Positions 29,460-40,153 are shown, numbered from the stretch's first letter. The stretch is DNA of 64,000 bases from Xenorhabdus bovienii SS-2004 (GCF_000027225.1 NC_013892.1:3658001-3722000); one strand, 5' to 3'. Notes: generated by a model not told the origin, from the letters alone. Made by a program: numbers and translations.

Positions 29460-32400
29460 GTGAGGCGACTGCCGGGGATATTATTAGCGACAGCCGCAAT
29501 AGTCGTTATCATTGTGGCTTTGCTTGTCAGCGGGTTACGTTTTTTCCTGCCACATATCAATGATTATCGTCAGCAAGTGGCGGAAAAAATTGCTGCCGTG
29601 ACGGATATACCTATCCATATAGGTTATATCAACGGCCATTGGGAGTCATTTGGCCCCAGTTTGGAAATCCGTGATATCAGCGCCAAAACAAAGGATGCGA
29701 GTTTTCAGGCTAAAAAGGTAACGCTTTCCCTGAATGTCTGGCGTTCGCTTTTACAATGGCGCTGGCATTTCCGTGACTTGTCTTTTTATCAACTGGAAGT
29801 CAATTATGTTAAGCCCCTGTCTAGCGGGAAAAATGAAAATCTACTTTCTGAGCCAGACAGCCTCTCTTCCTTTGTTCTTGAACAACTGAATCATTTTGAT
29901 TTGTATGACAGCCGCTTGACCTTCCAGACGCCATCAGGTGAAAAAGCACAACTGATACTGCCACAACTGACATGGCTGAATAAAGACGATCGCCATCGAG
30001 CACAGGGAAGCGTCAATCTTTCTTCGATTAATGGTCAGGAAGGCGTTGTTCAGGTGAAATTTGACCTGAAAGATATTAATGGGGTTCTGGATAATGGGGT
30101 TATTTATTTACAGGCTGATGATATTGATATGCGGTTGTGGTTAAGCCGTTGGTTAAGAGATAACACAGGGCTGGAAAGCAGCCGTTTCAGTCTGGCGAGC
30201 TGGATTACCCTGAAAGGGGGAAGAATTGACAGCGGGCGTCTGCAACTGAAGCAGGGAGAAGCCAACTGGTATGTTGGTAGTGAAAAACACCAGCTTGCGG
30301 TCAATGACCTCATTCTGCAAATGTGCCGGCAGGGAGAAGGCTGGCTGTTTAATATCCCAAATCTGGCAAATCTGAAAACCAATGGTCAGCAGTGGCCAGT
30401 AGGACGTATTGCGGCACTGTATGTCATGCAGGCGGACAAATACCAAGGAAAAGATCACTGGCGTCTCCGTGCTGAAAATATTCAACTTGAACGTCTAAAT
30501 GGAATATTGCCATTATTCTCTTCTGTAACCCCGAATGTTGTCAAAGGTTGGCAGCATCGGCAGCTGAAAGGAATACTCAACCACTTTGCCCTTGATATTA
30601 CGCCTGAATTACCGGATAGCTCAATGGGAATTGCCATCAAATGGCAGGATGTTAGCTGGTTACGCTGGCAGGATCTGCCTTCTGTCAACCATTTCAGTGG
30701 AACGCTGAGTGGCAGTAAGCAGTGGGGAAATCTGAAATTTGAGCTGAAAAACAGTACCGTTGATTATCGTAGCTTGTTTCAGACACCATTCGACATTACG
30801 AGTAGTAAAGGTCATTTTACCTGGAGAAATGACCGTCATGGGTTGAAAGTGTGGGGGCGGGATCTGGATTTACAGGCCAAATCATTATGGTTCAATGGGG
30901 CTTTTAACTATTTGTTACCCAAGAATGAGCCGCCTGTGCTGGAAATGCTCGCTGGAATTCGTGTTGATGATGCGGGAGAGGCATGGCGTTATTTTCCCAG
31001 GTCACTGATGGGAGCATCATTGGCGGACTATTTGACCCACTCCCTGATTAAAGGAAAGATCGAGAATGCCACTCTGCTCTTTCAAGGCAATCCCCACGAT
31101 TTCCCGTTTAAGCAGAACAATGGCCAATTTCAGGTTTGGGTTCCTTTGCGCCATGCAACCTTTCAATATCAACCTGACTGGCCTGCCTTGTTTGATTTTG
31201 ATATCGATCTGAATTTCCAAAATAACGGATTGTGGATGCAGGTACCGAAAGCGAAGTTGGGAAAAGTCGATGCCACTCAACTGACCGCTGTGATCCCCGA
31301 TTATGGAAAAAATAAGCTCTTGATTGATGGCAAATTATCGGGGAGTGGTAAAAATATCCACGATTATTTTAAACACAGCCCATTGGCGGAGTCTATCGGC
31401 AGTACGCTGGATGAGTTGCAACTCGATGGCAAAGTTGATGGTAAGCTCCATCTGGATATTCCCTTAGAGGATGGCAAAGTCAATGCGAGTGGAGAGGTCG
31501 TATTGCAAGATACCACACTGTTCATCAAGCCATTGGATAGCAAAATGGAACATGTGAGTGGGAAATTTCGCTTTGATAATGGCAAACTGCAAAGTGATAC
31601 ATTATCCGCTCAGTGGTTGGGACATCCTCTGTCCCTACGGTTTACCACGCAGGATTTACCGAAACATTATCAGGTGGATGTAGATCTGAATGCGCAGTGG
31701 GCTGCCGGGAAATTACCGGAAGTTCCCGCCGAAATTCGCCGTCAACTATCAGGAACGTTGGATTGGCAGGGGAAAGTGAACATCGCTATACCTGCACAAA
31801 ACACATCTTCACACACTAAACAGCAACAAAATGGCGTGAAATACCGTGTTTCGATCAATGCAGATTTGTCACATATCAACAGTAAATTGGCTGCATTGGA
31901 CACCGGGTTGCTACGGGAATGGCAGGGTATTGATGTTCTTGCTGAGGGGAACACGAACCAAATGCAGATTAAAGGTTCACTGGGAAAACAATATGCGTTC
32001 AATACCCAATGGCAATTGGGAAAAACGCATGCCCGACTGCAACGCGGTATTATAAATAGCGAGGGTAATGGCATCCCCATACTACCCGAGAAGCCGCTGC
32101 TGGCGTTAAATCTGCCTGAGATTGATGGCGAAAAGTGGTTGCCGCTGATAGCGCCATTGATGTCTGGCTCATCAGAAAATGATGGCCTGTTATGGCCGAA
32201 AATGTTCGAAATTTCCATGCCGTCACTGAAGATTGGCGGTCAGCGCTGGAATCAACTCGTCTTCAATATTGTTCAACAGGCCGATGGCATGAAGGTCAGC
32301 GCGACGGGAGAAAAGCTCAAAGGTAATCTGTTGATTTACCGTCATGAGCCGTGGCAAGCCTCAATCGATTACCTTTATTATGATCCGCAATTTCCTGAAG

Positions 32401-33296
32401 ATTCATCGGCTGGCTCCAATACGTTAACGTCAGACACCTCAGAGGCCAAAAAATACGGCTTGCGCCATTGGCCGTCACTGAATGTTAAGTGTGCAGAGTG
32501 CTGGGTTGCCGGGCTGAAACTCGGCAAAGTATCCGGAACGGTGATGCCGGAAGGTGATTCACTGGTTTTGACAAATGGACGACTGGAGAACCGTGCAGGT
32601 AAATTGACATTGTCTGGGCGCTGGGGGGAAAACGATATTGGAAATTATACTCAGGTCAAAGGGCAATTATCGGGACAAAGATTCGATGAGATGGCGGCTT
32701 ATCTGGGGTTTATTGTCCCAATAGTCGATGCGCCGTTTAAATTTGATTTCGATCTGGGTTGGCGGGGGACTCCGTGGAATCCTGAGATTAAAACGTTAAA
32801 TGGTACACTGACGGGTGAGACGAAAAAAGGCGCTATAGCCAAATTGGGTGGTGGCCGGGCGGGGCAATTATTAAGACTGATCAGTTTTGATTCATTGCTG
32901 CGTAAATTACAATTGGATTTCAGTGACACATTCAGTAATGATTTCAACTTTGATTCCATTCGTGGTGACACAACGATAAAAAATGGCGTCATGTATACCG
33001 AAAACTTCCATATTGATGGGCTGGCGGCGGACATCGATGCAGAAGGTCAGACAGACTTGGTTCGTCGACAAATCAATATGGAGTTGGTGATTACACCGGA
33101 AATCTCGACAACGGTTGGTGTGGCGACGGCTTTTGCGGTTAATCCTGTGGCAGGTGCTGCTGTTTTTGCAGCGACAAAAGTGTTGGGACCTCTGTGGAGT
33201 AAAATATCGGTCATTCGCTACCGGCTCACGGGGAGCTTCGAACAACCTAAAATTGATGAAGTTTTACGTCAGCTTAAGGAGAATAAAGGGTCATGA
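29460..33296 (+). CDS. yhdP: YhdP, AsmA-family envelope lipid-transport protein
   Basis: 1278 residues (E. coli 1266). It begins at a GTG, 6 bp after AAGGAG. One N-terminal membrane helix (LLATAAIVVIIVALLVSGL) is followed by a very long beta-rich periplasmic body and a C-terminal AsmA-like stretch (GDTTIKNGVMYTENFHIDG). YhdP, with TamB and YdbH, moves phospholipids to the outer membrane. It overlaps the next gene by ATGA. Confidence 0.95.
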   Translation: MRRLPGILLATAAIVVIIVALLVSGLRFFLPHINDYRQQVAEKIAAVTDIPIHIGYINGHWESFGPSLEIRDISAKTKDASFQAKKVTLSLNVWRSLLQWRWHFRDLSFYQLEVNYVKPLSSGKNENLLSEPDSLSSFVLEQLNHFDLYDSRLTFQTPSGEKAQLILPQLTWLNKDDRHRAQGSVNLSSINGQEGVVQVKFDLKDINGVLDNGVIYLQADDIDMRLWLSRWLRDNTGLESSRFSLASWITLKGGRIDSGRLQLKQGEANWYVGSEKHQLAVNDLILQMCRQGEGWLFNIPNLANLKTNGQQWPVGRIAALYVMQADKYQGKDHWRLRAENIQLERLNGILPLFSSVTPNVVKGWQHRQLKGILNHFALDITPELPDSSMGIAIKWQDVSWLRWQDLPSVNHFSGTLSGSKQWGNLKFELKNSTVDYRSLFQTPFDITSSKGHFTWRNDRHGLKVWGRDLDLQAKSLWFNGAFNYLLPKNEPPVLEMLAGIRVDDAGEAWRYFPRSLMGASLADYLTHSLIKGKIENATLLFQGNPHDFPFKQNNGQFQVWVPLRHATFQYQPDWPALFDFDIDLNFQNNGLWMQVPKAKLGKVDATQLTAVIPDYGKNKLLIDGKLSGSGKNIHDYFKHSPLAESIGSTLDELQLDGKVDGKLHLDIPLEDGKVNASGEVVLQDTTLFIKPLDSKMEHVSGKFRFDNGKLQSDTLSAQWLGHPLSLRFTTQDLPKHYQVDVDLNAQWAAGKLPEVPAEIRRQLSGTLDWQGKVNIAIPAQNTSSHTKQQQNGVKYRVSINADLSHINSKLAALDTGLLREWQGIDVLAEGNTNQMQIKGSLGKQYAFNTQWQLGKTHARLQRGIINSEGNGIPILPEKPLLALNLPEIDGEKWLPLIAPLMSGSSENDGLLWPKMFEISMPSLKIGGQRWNQLVFNIVQQADGMKVSATGEKLKGNLLIYRHEPWQASIDYLYYDPQFPEDSSAGSNTLTSDTSEAKKYGLRHWPSLNVKCAECWVAGLKLGKVSGTVMPEGDSLVLTNGRLENRAGKLTLSGRWGENDIGNYTQVKGQLSGQRFDEMAAYLGFIVPIVDAPFKFDFDLGWRGTPWNPEIKTLNGTLTGETKKGAIAKLGGGRAGQLLRLISFDSLLRKLQLDFSDTFSNDFNFDSIRGDTTIKNGVMYTENFHIDGLAADIDAEGQTDLVRRQINMELVITPEISTTVGVATAFAVNPVAGAAVFAATKVLGPLWSKISVIRYRLTGSFEQPKIDEVLRQLKENKGS

Positions 33297-34141
33297 AAAA
33301 CGTCAATGTTGCACTTTTACAATTATGCAGTGGTGCGAACATCAAACATAATTTAGCGCAAGTTGAACAGCAGATTAAACAACTGCCGGATACGGTAAAA
33401 TTGGTTCTGACCCCGGAAAATGCGTTACTGTTTGCAGACGCTGATACCTATCGCAAGTATGCAGAAGAACAGGGAAGTGGCCCATTACAGCAGGCTGTGA
33501 GTGAAATAGCACAGCGTTATGGTGTCTGGTTGCTGATTGGTTCAATGCCGATGATCAGCCGGGAAGATCCGACTCGCATCACGAGCAGCAGCCTGTTGTT
33601 TGATGATCAAGGGGAAATCCGTGCACGCTATGACAAAATCCACATGTTTGATGTCAATATCAACGATGAACATGGTGCCTACAGTGAATCCTCTGTTTAT
33701 CAGCCCGGGGAGCACATTACCGTTGTCGATACGCCTGTTGGCCGTTTGGGGATGGCTATCTGCTATGATCTGCGCTTTCCTGGACTGTTTCAGGCACTGC
33801 GTGAACAGGGGGCGGAATTGATATCTGTTCCTGCTGCTTTCACCCGTCTGACAGGTAAGGCACACTGGGAACCTCTCCTGAGAGCACGGGCAATCGAGAA
33901 CCAGTGCATCATTCTGGCACCCGCACAGGTTGGGGTGCATGGTACTCGCAGAACATGGGGGCATTCAATGGCGGTGAGTGGCTGGGGGGAAGTTATCAAG
34001 AAAAATCCTCTGACCGTCAGTGCATTACAGCTCAACATCCGGCGGGATAGTTTGACTCACATGCGTGAGCAGATCAAAGTCGCGAAACATAATCGATTCC
34101 GTCCACAACTGACTTCTTTGATAAAAAAGAATACAAATTAA
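33293..34141 (+). CDS. Carbon-nitrogen hydrolase (Nit1/deaminated-glutathione amidase type)
   Basis: 282 residues of the nitrilase superfamily with the Glu-Lys-Cys triad visible: TPENALLF (Glu42), RYDKIHMFD (Lys115), AICYDLRFP (Cys157). The ENQCIILAPAQVG and GHSMAVSGWGEV segments fit the Nit1 branch, which hydrolyses deaminated glutathione to 2-oxoglutarate and Cys-Gly. Substrate is inferred from family. It overlaps yhdP by 4 bp and precedes tldD by 18 bp, so the three form one unit. Confidence 0.88.
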   Translation: MKNVNVALLQLCSGANIKHNLAQVEQQIKQLPDTVKLVLTPENALLFADADTYRKYAEEQGSGPLQQAVSEIAQRYGVWLLIGSMPMISREDPTRITSSSLLFDDQGEIRARYDKIHMFDVNINDEHGAYSESSVYQPGEHITVVDTPVGRLGMAICYDLRFPGLFQALREQGAELISVPAAFTRLTGKAHWEPLLRARAIENQCIILAPAQVGVHGTRRTWGHSMAVSGWGEVIKKNPLTVSALQLNIRRDSLTHMREQIKVAKHNRFRPQLTSLIKKNTN

Positions 34142-34159
34142 GGTAAAAGAGTAATTACT

Positions 34160-35605
34160 ATGAGTTTAACTTTTGTCAGTGACTATTTACTGGCTGCTAA
34201 TAACCTGAATCACCAGGATTTATTTTCTGTATTGGGACAATTGGCAGAGCGCCGTCTGGATTACGCCGATCTCTACTTTCAATCTAGCTACCACGAAGCA
34301 TGGATTTTGGAAGACCGCATTATTAAGGATGGCTCCTATAATATCGATCAAGGTGTAGGAGTTCGAGCGATCAGTGGAGAAAAAACCGGCTTTGCCTATG
34401 CGGATCAAATCACGCTGAATGCCTTGCAACAAAGTGCTCAGGCAGCACGCAGTATCGTACGGGAAGCGGGTAATGGTACCGTGCGTACATTGGGGGCGGT
34501 GACACATAAAGGGCTGTACCCAGCAATAGACCCCTTGCAGAGTATGAGCCGGGAAGAAAAAATTGCCTTGCTACACCGGGTTGATCAGATTGCGCGTGCT
34601 GAAGATCCCCGTGTACAGGAAGTGAATGCCAGCCTGACAGGGGTTTATGAACAAATGCTGGTCGCGGCGACTGATGGTACGTTGGCCGCAGATATTCGCC
34701 CATTAGTACGTCTCTCTGTCAGCGTACTGGTTGAAGAAGATGGCAAGCGTGAACATGGTTCCAGCGGAGGAGGGGCGCGTTATGGCTACGAATACTTCCT
34801 GCAAACGGCTGACGGAGAGGTTCTGGCAGAACAGTTTGCCCGTGAAGCGGTTCGTATGGCACTGGTCAACCTTTCTGCTGTTGCGGCTCCTGCGGGCACA
34901 ATGCCCGTCGTACTGGGCGCTGGCTGGCCGGGTGTTTTACTGCATGAAGCAGTGGGTCACGGTTTGGAAGGCGATTTTAACCGTCGTGGTACTTCGGTCT
35001 TCTCCGGCCAGATCGGGGAGCAAGTTGCCTCTGAACTGTGTACCGTGGTCGATGATGGCACGATCGAAGGGCGTCGTGGTTCATTATCTGTTGATGATGA
35101 GGGCGTACCGGGGCAGTACAATGTACTGATTGAAAACGGCATTCTGAAAGGTTACATGCAGGACAAGCTTAATGCGCGCTTGATGGGTGTGGCTCCGACC
35201 GGTAACGGTCGCCGTGAATCCTATGCACACCTGCCGATGCCGCGAATGACCAACACTTATATGTTGGCGGGAAAATCTACACCGGAAGAAATTATCGCCA
35301 GTGTTGATAGTGGTCTGTATGCACCGAATTTCGGTGGTGGTCAGGTGGATATCACTTCCGGAAAATTTGTATTCTCAACATCGGAAGCTTATTTGATTGA
35401 AAACGGCAAAATTACCAAACCGGTGAAAGGTGCCACACTGATTGGTTCAGGCATTGAAGCTATGCAAAAAATATCGATGGTTGGTAATGATTTGGCTCTT
35501 GATAAGGGTGTCGGAGTGTGTGGTAAAGAAGGACAGAGTGTACCAGTGGGTGTCGGGCAGCCAACATTGAAACTGGATAATCTGACCGTGGGGGGAACCG
35601 CTTGA
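34160..35605 (+). CDS. tldD: Metalloprotease subunit TldD
   Basis: 481 residues. It carries the zinc-binding motif [11 protein letters not shown] around residue 262, which is absent from its partner PmbA/TldE. The rest is conserved end to end ([35 protein letters not shown]). The TldD–TldE heterodimer degrades unfolded peptides, trims microcin B17-like peptides and removes the CcdA antitoxin. The partner gene pmbA is only 3.2 kb downstream. Confidence 0.98.
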   Translation: MSLTFVSDYLLAANNLNHQDLFSVLGQLAERRLDYADLYFQSSYHEAWILEDRIIKDGSYNIDQGVGVRAISGEKTGFAYADQITLNALQQSAQAARSIVREAGNGTVRTLGAVTHKGLYPAIDPLQSMSREEKIALLHRVDQIARAEDPRVQEVNASLTGVYEQMLVAATDGTLAADIRPLVRLSVSVLVEEDGKREHGSSGGGARYGYEYFLQTADGEVLAEQFAREAVRMALVNLSAVAAPAGTMPVVLGAGWPGVLLHEAVGHGLEGDFNRRGTSVFSGQIGEQVASELCTVVDDGTIEGRRGSLSVDDEGVPGQYNVLIENGILKGYMQDKLNARLMGVAPTGNGRRESYAHLPMPRMTNTYMLAGKSTPEEIIASVDSGLYAPNFGGGQVDITSGKFVFSTSEAYLIENGKITKPVKGATLIGSGIEAMQKISMVGNDLALDKGVGVCGKEGQSVPVGVGQPTLKLDNLTVGGTA

Positions 35606-35649
35606 TAATTTGTTGAGTGATATAATAATAAACTAAACGTGAGGTCATT

Positions 35650-36126
35650 ATGAAAAAGAGCATACTAGCAGGTATCTTATTGATTTTGGCTTTTGTATCT
35701 ATCACTTTTGCCCAAGGCTCTGAGTCGGTTGGCGCAGAAAAATCACAGCAAAATACAGAGGTATTGGAGAGCGTATCTTCTGAACCGATTGGCGTTCTGA
35801 CTAAACCGAAACGTGTTGCGCAGTATCTCCGCGAACATAACAATAGCAGACTTCCCGATTATTACCTCACGAAGGCACAGGCACGTAATCTTGGTTGGGA
35901 TGCCCGTAAAGGCAATTTATGCCAAGTCTCGCCGAATACGGCGATTGGCGGAGATCGGTTTTCCAATCGTGAAAATAAGCTACCGAAAAAACGTGATCGC
36001 CAGTGGTTTGAAGCGGATGTGAATTATAGCTGTGGGCACCGAGGCAGTGATAGATTGCTCTATTCTAATGATGGCCTGATCTATCTGACAGTGGATCATT
36101 ACAACACGTTTAAAAAATTGGAGTGA
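35650..36126 (+). CDS. Secreted barnase-type ribonuclease
   Basis: 158 residues. Signal peptide (MKKSILAGILLILAFVSITF-AQG), a variable linker, then a microbial RNase N1/barnase domain. It has LPDYYLTKAQARNLGWDA, GDRFSNRENKLPKK, and the catalytic residues: Glu in WFEADVNY, Arg in GSDRLLYS, and His in VDHYNTF. It would cleave RNA outside the cytoplasm. Its inhibitor barstar follows immediately (4 bp gap), protecting the producer. Confidence 0.92.
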   Translation: MKKSILAGILLILAFVSITFAQGSESVGAEKSQQNTEVLESVSSEPIGVLTKPKRVAQYLREHNNSRLPDYYLTKAQARNLGWDARKGNLCQVSPNTAIGGDRFSNRENKLPKKRDRQWFEADVNYSCGHRGSDRLLYSNDGLIYLTVDHYNTFKKLE

Positions 36127-36130
36127 TGAT

Positions 36131-36400
36131 ATGAAAAAAGTGGAATTTGATTTTGACCGTATCCCTGACGTAGAAACCTTCTATTGCGAATTTAAGGAGA
36201 GTTTCGATATTGGTGATCATTTTGGTGCAAACTTGGACGCCCTGTGGGATGCGGTAACGGGGGGCATTGGGTTGCCGGTTGAGATTAGTTTTATCCACTT
36301 TTCGTCGCAAAAACGAGTGTATTTTGCGGCTTTAGTTTTACTGTTTGAAGAAGCCGAAGAAGAATTGGAAGGGGAATTGCAGTTTAACATCGTAGGGTGA
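36131..36400 (+). CDS. Barstar-family RNase inhibitor
   Basis: 89 residues matching barstar: the helix FGANLDALWDAVTGGIGLPV carries the acidic residues that plug the barnase active site. The C-terminus is acidic (EEAEEELEGELQF). It forms a toxin/inhibitor pair with the preceding secreted RNase. E. coli keeps only the barstar homologue YhcO near tldD, so this pair looks like the complete version. Confidence 0.93.
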   Translation: MKKVEFDFDRIPDVETFYCEFKESFDIGDHFGANLDALWDAVTGGIGLPVEISFIHFSSQKRVYFAALVLLFEEAEEELEGELQFNIVG

Positions 36401-36448
36401 ATTTTCCTTTCTTGTTCGTGAATTTGGTTTTTCTGTTATATGATCGTG

Positions 36449-36480
36449 AGCACCTGAGGAATCCCTCAGGTGCTCTGTTC
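36449..36480 (+). terminator. Terminator hairpin after barstar
   Basis: An 11-bp perfect stem AGCACCTGAGG/CCTCAGGTGCT with a 4-base loop, followed by a pyrimidine-rich stretch. Confidence 0.75.
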
Positions 36481-36599
36481 TACTTCTTATTGAGCAAAGA
36501 AAATCGTATAACCTGTTTTTATAGAGAAGACGAAAATATGTTATCAAGTGGAAAAATGTTTTTTAAATTATCATTAAAATGATAAAAACATCAGATGTA

Positions 36600-37702
36600 T
36601 ACGCAATTAACTTGAAGATGCGGGTTTTAAAATCTGGAAGTTATCAGTCAACCGAGTGGTGAGTTCTTTCGCTTTTTCTGGCAATGTGACATGAAAAAAG
36701 TGGCGCAGCGTTTCACGGAATGTTTTGGTATCCGGAAAATAGACATTGTTTCGTACCTGCTCATTCACATACTTCCATAATCGCTCAATCGGGTTGAGAT
36801 TAGGGCTGTAAGGCGGCAGGTAGTGCAACTCAATATTCAAAACCTCGGCAAAAAATTGGACGACTCCGGAACGGTGATAACCCGCACCATCCAGAATAAT
36901 GTGGATTTTTTGCGAAAGTGGATAGGTTTCCCGGATTGAGCCGAAAAAAAGGACGACATTTTTCGCGTTAATCGTCGGATATTCACGAACAATAGTCTCT
37001 TCAATCCGTTGTAAATTAAGGGCACCCATGATGTTGAGTCGAGTACGACTGCCTGTGGTTTCAACCACTTTGACGTGCTTCCGCCCGCTCTTCATCCAGC
37101 CATAACTTAATTTTGTGGACAGGGTCGGGTGAACCGCATCAATAAATAAAATAGGCGCATTCTGGCCACATTCTTCTTTCAGCGCGTTGTAGGTTTCAAT
37201 AAACTGTTGCTGTTTATCCGCATCAAATTTATGCGGAGCACCCATTGGCTTCTTGTAGCTGAAACCTTGACGGTGAAGCCATTTCGTCATTCCTGCGACA
37301 GTGAAAGTCACCTGCCATCGTGCCCGAACATAGGCCACAATTTGTGCGGTAGTGTGCATCAAATTTGCCATCAGATACTCAACTAATTCTGTTGTTTGTT
37401 CGGCAGACAAACGGCTTTCAGAGCCCCCATTTTCAGGGGCGAGTTTTTCCTCAGAGAAGTAATCTTTCAGATGGCGGCTCACCGTACTTTCATGGATCCG
37501 CAAAGCCTGAGCAATCATCTGGGCAGTCCAGCCTTCTGAGGCCAAAAGCACGGCCTTGATGCGGTCACGTACTCGTCCATCGCGAGTCGTATCATGCATC
37601 AATTCGAGGGCGTCTTTTTGGGCATCTGTTAGATTAATTTTCATGGGCGCAATCATGATCTGATACAAATGAAAAATCAAGCATCTTCAATGACGACGGG
37701 TA
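36600..37702 (-). mobile_element. IS630-family insertion sequence (about 1.1 kb)
   Basis: Imperfect inverted repeats at the two ends both start TATAC and share TTGAAGATGC at the same spacing. TA dinucleotides at 36598–36599 and 37703–37704 fit the TA target duplication of the IS630/Tc1 group. It carries one transposase gene. Confidence 0.8.
36607..37644 (-). CDS. IS630-family transposase
   Basis: 345 residues from MKINLTDAQKDALELM. The frame is open further upstream but that part extends into the inverted-repeat region. An N-terminal helix-turn-helix (AQALRIHESTVSRHL) and a winged-helix region lead to a DDE domain: LFIDAVHP, IILDGAGYHRS and YSPNLNPIERLWKY. It appears intact. Its stop lies inside the terminal repeat. 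Confidence 0.92.
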   Translation of the reverse strand: MKINLTDAQKDALELMHDTTRDGRVRDRIKAVLLASEGWTAQMIAQALRIHESTVSRHLKDYFSEEKLAPENGGSESRLSAEQTTELVEYLMANLMHTTAQIVAYVRARWQVTFTVAGMTKWLHRQGFSYKKPMGAPHKFDADKQQQFIETYNALKEECGQNAPILFIDAVHPTLSTKLSYGWMKSGRKHVKVVETTGSRTRLNIMGALNLQRIEETIVREYPTINAKNVVLFFGSIRETYPLSQKIHIILDGAGYHRSGVVQFFAEVLNIELHYLPPYSPNLNPIERLWKYVNEQVRNNVYFPDTKTFRETLRHFFHVTLPEKAKELTTRLTDNFQILKPASSS

Positions 37703-38020
37703 TATTTATATTTTTGATATTAAATAGTTTTTACCCATCTATCTTTTTATATTTATATTTATATTTATATTTATATTTATATTTATAAATAAACATTATT
37801 CAATATGTTTATTATTTTATTATTTTATTATTTTATTATTTTATTATTTTATTATTTTATTATTTTATTATTTTATTAGATTTTTAACATAAATAAATTG
37901 AATGCAACTAACCATGAATATAGATGCTTGGTTTTGTGACTTCATAGAGGTGATGAAGATGAAATGGCGGAGAGGAAAGAAAATACCGCCAGTTCTTAAA
38001 GAAATGGCGGTGGGAACACG
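37703..38020. repeat. AT-rich region with two microsatellites
   Basis: No gene. About 6–7 copies of the hexamer atattt (about 37749–37789) are followed by about 9 copies of the octamer ttattatt/attatttt (about 37808–37878). Both could change length by slippage. The darP terminator stem (ACCGCCA 37985–37991 / TGGCGGT 38005–38011) closes the region. Confidence 0.85.
37983..38013 (-). terminator. darP terminator hairpin
   Basis: Stem ACCGCCA/TGGCGGT read on the minus strand, followed by ATTTTCTTTCC, 9 bp after the darP stop. Confidence 0.6.
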
Positions 38021-38560
38021 TTAAGCTGATTCAGACAGATCTTTCAGATACTGGAAAATCTGACGGTAGGATTTTGGTGGCTTATTAGCCGCCTTCTCTT
38101 TTTTGGCGTTGCGAACCATCGTCCGCAGTTGCTGGCGATCCAGATGTGGATATAATGCAACCACTTCTGCCAGAGCGCCATCTGAATCTTCGAGCAGTTT
38201 GTCACGTAATTCTTCCAGCTTGTGGAACAGCACTACCTGCTGGTTGTGACGGTTATTCAGTTTATCCAGTGCAATAGTAATCGGTTCCGGATCGCGGGAA
38301 CGCAACATTTTGCCAATTAACTGCAACTGGCGGCGACGGCCTTCACGCTTGATTCTCTGTGCCAACTCAATGGCTGCCAGCAGGTCGTCATCCAGCGGAA
38401 TGCGTTCCAGTGCGTTTTTACTCAGTTCAACCAGCTCCATTCCCAGCTTTTTCAGTGCTTCAGAATCTCGCTTAATTTCACTTTTACTGACCCAGATTAT
38501 CTCATCGTCTTCCTCTTCAGCAGGATAATTGTCAAGCCAATCTTCAGGCTGCTTTACCAT
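38021..38560 (-). CDS. darP: Ribosome-associated protein DarP (YjgA)
   Basis: 179 residues, alpha-helical, with an acidic N-terminus ([20 protein letters not shown]) and a basic C-terminus ([20 protein letters not shown]). It assists late 50S ribosomal subunit assembly. It is divergent from pmbA, as in E. coli where yjgA and pmbA are also neighbours. Confidence 0.95.
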   Translation of the reverse strand: MVKQPEDWLDNYPAEEEDDEIIWVSKSEIKRDSEALKKLGMELVELSKNALERIPLDDDLLAAIELAQRIKREGRRRQLQLIGKMLRSRDPEPITIALDKLNNRHNQQVVLFHKLEELRDKLLEDSDGALAEVVALYPHLDRQQLRTMVRNAKKEKAANKPPKSYRQIFQYLKDLSESA

Positions 38561-38758
38561 AATTTTTTTCCTTCCAAAAAGGCCGGATAAGGTGCATTTT
38601 GGAACATGACCAATCGTCCGGTGGGTGTTAACATCCTAATATTGTGTATTGTAACTGGGAAAATTGCCTGATTACCACTCGGCATTGACGTTGTGGACGA
38701 ATGTGAGGCGCTTTTTCTGATAAATTATCTCTTTAGTTCATTGGATTACGGTTAATTA

Positions 38759-40102
38759 ATGATAGTCACTAATCAATATATCGCAGAACAGCGCAAGCAA
38801 TTGGAAGATGCGGTCTCCCACGCTCTCGAATTAGCGAAGACCGGTTCTGATGCTGCGGAAGTCGCGGTCAATAAAACGACGGGGATTAGCGTCAGCACCC
38901 GTTTCAGTGAAGTCGAAAATGTTGAGTTTAACAGCGATGGTGCGCTGGGGATCACTGTTTATCATCAGCAGCGCAAAGGCAGCGCTTCTTCAACCGATCT
39001 CAGCCCAGAGGCAATAGCCCGCACCGTGCAGGCCGCGATTGATATCGCCCGCTATACATCACCTGATCCTTATGCAGGCCCGGCGGATAAAGATCTACTG
39101 GCATTCGCAGCGCCGGATTTGGATCTCTTCCACCCGGCTGATTTGGATACGGATATCGCCATTGAGTTGGCTGCCCGTGCTGAACAAGCCTCATTGCAGG
39201 CAGATCAACGTATCACCAATACCGAAGGCGGCAGTTTTAGCAGCCATTATGGTATCCGGATATTTGGCAATAGTCACGGTATGCTGCAAAGCTACTGCTC
39301 AAGCCGCCATTCTCTGTCTAGCTGTGTGATTGCTGAACAAGATGGCAATATGGAACGTGATTATGCTTATACCGTCAGCCGCCGTTTTGATGAATTGCAA
39401 TCACCGGAATGGGTTGGGCAGGAGTGTGCTCGCCGTACTCTTTCTCGTCTGGGCGCACGTAAGTTACCGACCATGAAAGCACCTGTCATTTTCTCTGCGG
39501 AAGTGGCCACAGGACTGTTCGGTCACCTGGTCGGGGCGATCAGCGGCAGCAGCATTTATCGCAAATCTTCTTTCCTGCTGGATAGCTTGGGCAAGCAGAT
39601 TTTACCTTCGTGGCTGACGATTGAAGAGCAGCCGCATTTGCTCAGAGGTCTGGCTTCAACACCTTTTGACAGTGAAGGGGTACGTACTGCACCGCGTGAT
39701 ATTATCAAAGAGGGTGTGTTGCAGACGTGGCTGCTGACTTCCTATTCAGCCCGTAAACTGGGCATGGTGAATACGGGGCATGCAGGTGGTATTCATAACT
39801 GGCGCATTGCGGGTCAAGGACAGGATTTTGCAGCTTTGTTGCGTGAAATGGGAACGGGGCTGATTGTTACTGAACTGATGGGGCAAGGTGTCAGTGCGGT
39901 TACCGGCGATTATTCTCGTGGTGCATCCGGTTTCTGGGTTGAAAATGGCGAGATCCAGTATCCAGTCAGTGAAATCACCATTGCAGGCAATTTGAAAGAT
40001 ATGTGGGCGAATATGGTGACCGTCGGTGATGATATCGAAACACGCAGTAATATTCAGTGTGGTTCGGTATTGCTGCCGGAAATGAGTATCGCCGGTCAAT
40101 AG
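38759..40102 (+). CDS. pmbA: Metalloprotease subunit PmbA (TldE)
   Basis: 447 residues. It is a homologue of TldD lacking the zinc motif, with [24 protein letters not shown] N-terminal features and the C-terminal [19 protein letters not shown]. It forms the heterodimeric TldD/E protease. It reads away from darP, which is divergent and 198 bp away. Confidence 0.97.
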   Translation: MIVTNQYIAEQRKQLEDAVSHALELAKTGSDAAEVAVNKTTGISVSTRFSEVENVEFNSDGALGITVYHQQRKGSASSTDLSPEAIARTVQAAIDIARYTSPDPYAGPADKDLLAFAAPDLDLFHPADLDTDIAIELAARAEQASLQADQRITNTEGGSFSSHYGIRIFGNSHGMLQSYCSSRHSLSSCVIAEQDGNMERDYAYTVSRRFDELQSPEWVGQECARRTLSRLGARKLPTMKAPVIFSAEVATGLFGHLVGAISGSSIYRKSSFLLDSLGKQILPSWLTIEEQPHLLRGLASTPFDSEGVRTAPRDIIKEGVLQTWLLTSYSARKLGMVNTGHAGGIHNWRIAGQGQDFAALLREMGTGLIVTELMGQGVSAVTGDYSRGASGFWVENGEIQYPVSEITIAGNLKDMWANMVTVGDDIETRSNIQCGSVLLPEMSIAGQ

Positions 40103-40117
40103 GGATACTCAATCAAC

Positions 40118-40152
40118 AACAGCCAGTTTGGATTTTACTGGACTGGCTGTGA
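40118..40152. terminator. Terminator hairpin between convergent pmbA and rnk
   Basis: Stem CAGCCAGT/ACTGGCTG within 50 bp of the pmbA stop and just before the rnk stop. It can serve both genes. Confidence 0.65.
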
Positions 40153-40153
40153 G

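Noticed and set aside
37749..37878. CRISPR array
   Set aside because: The repeats are 6- and 8-bp microsatellite units with no spacers.
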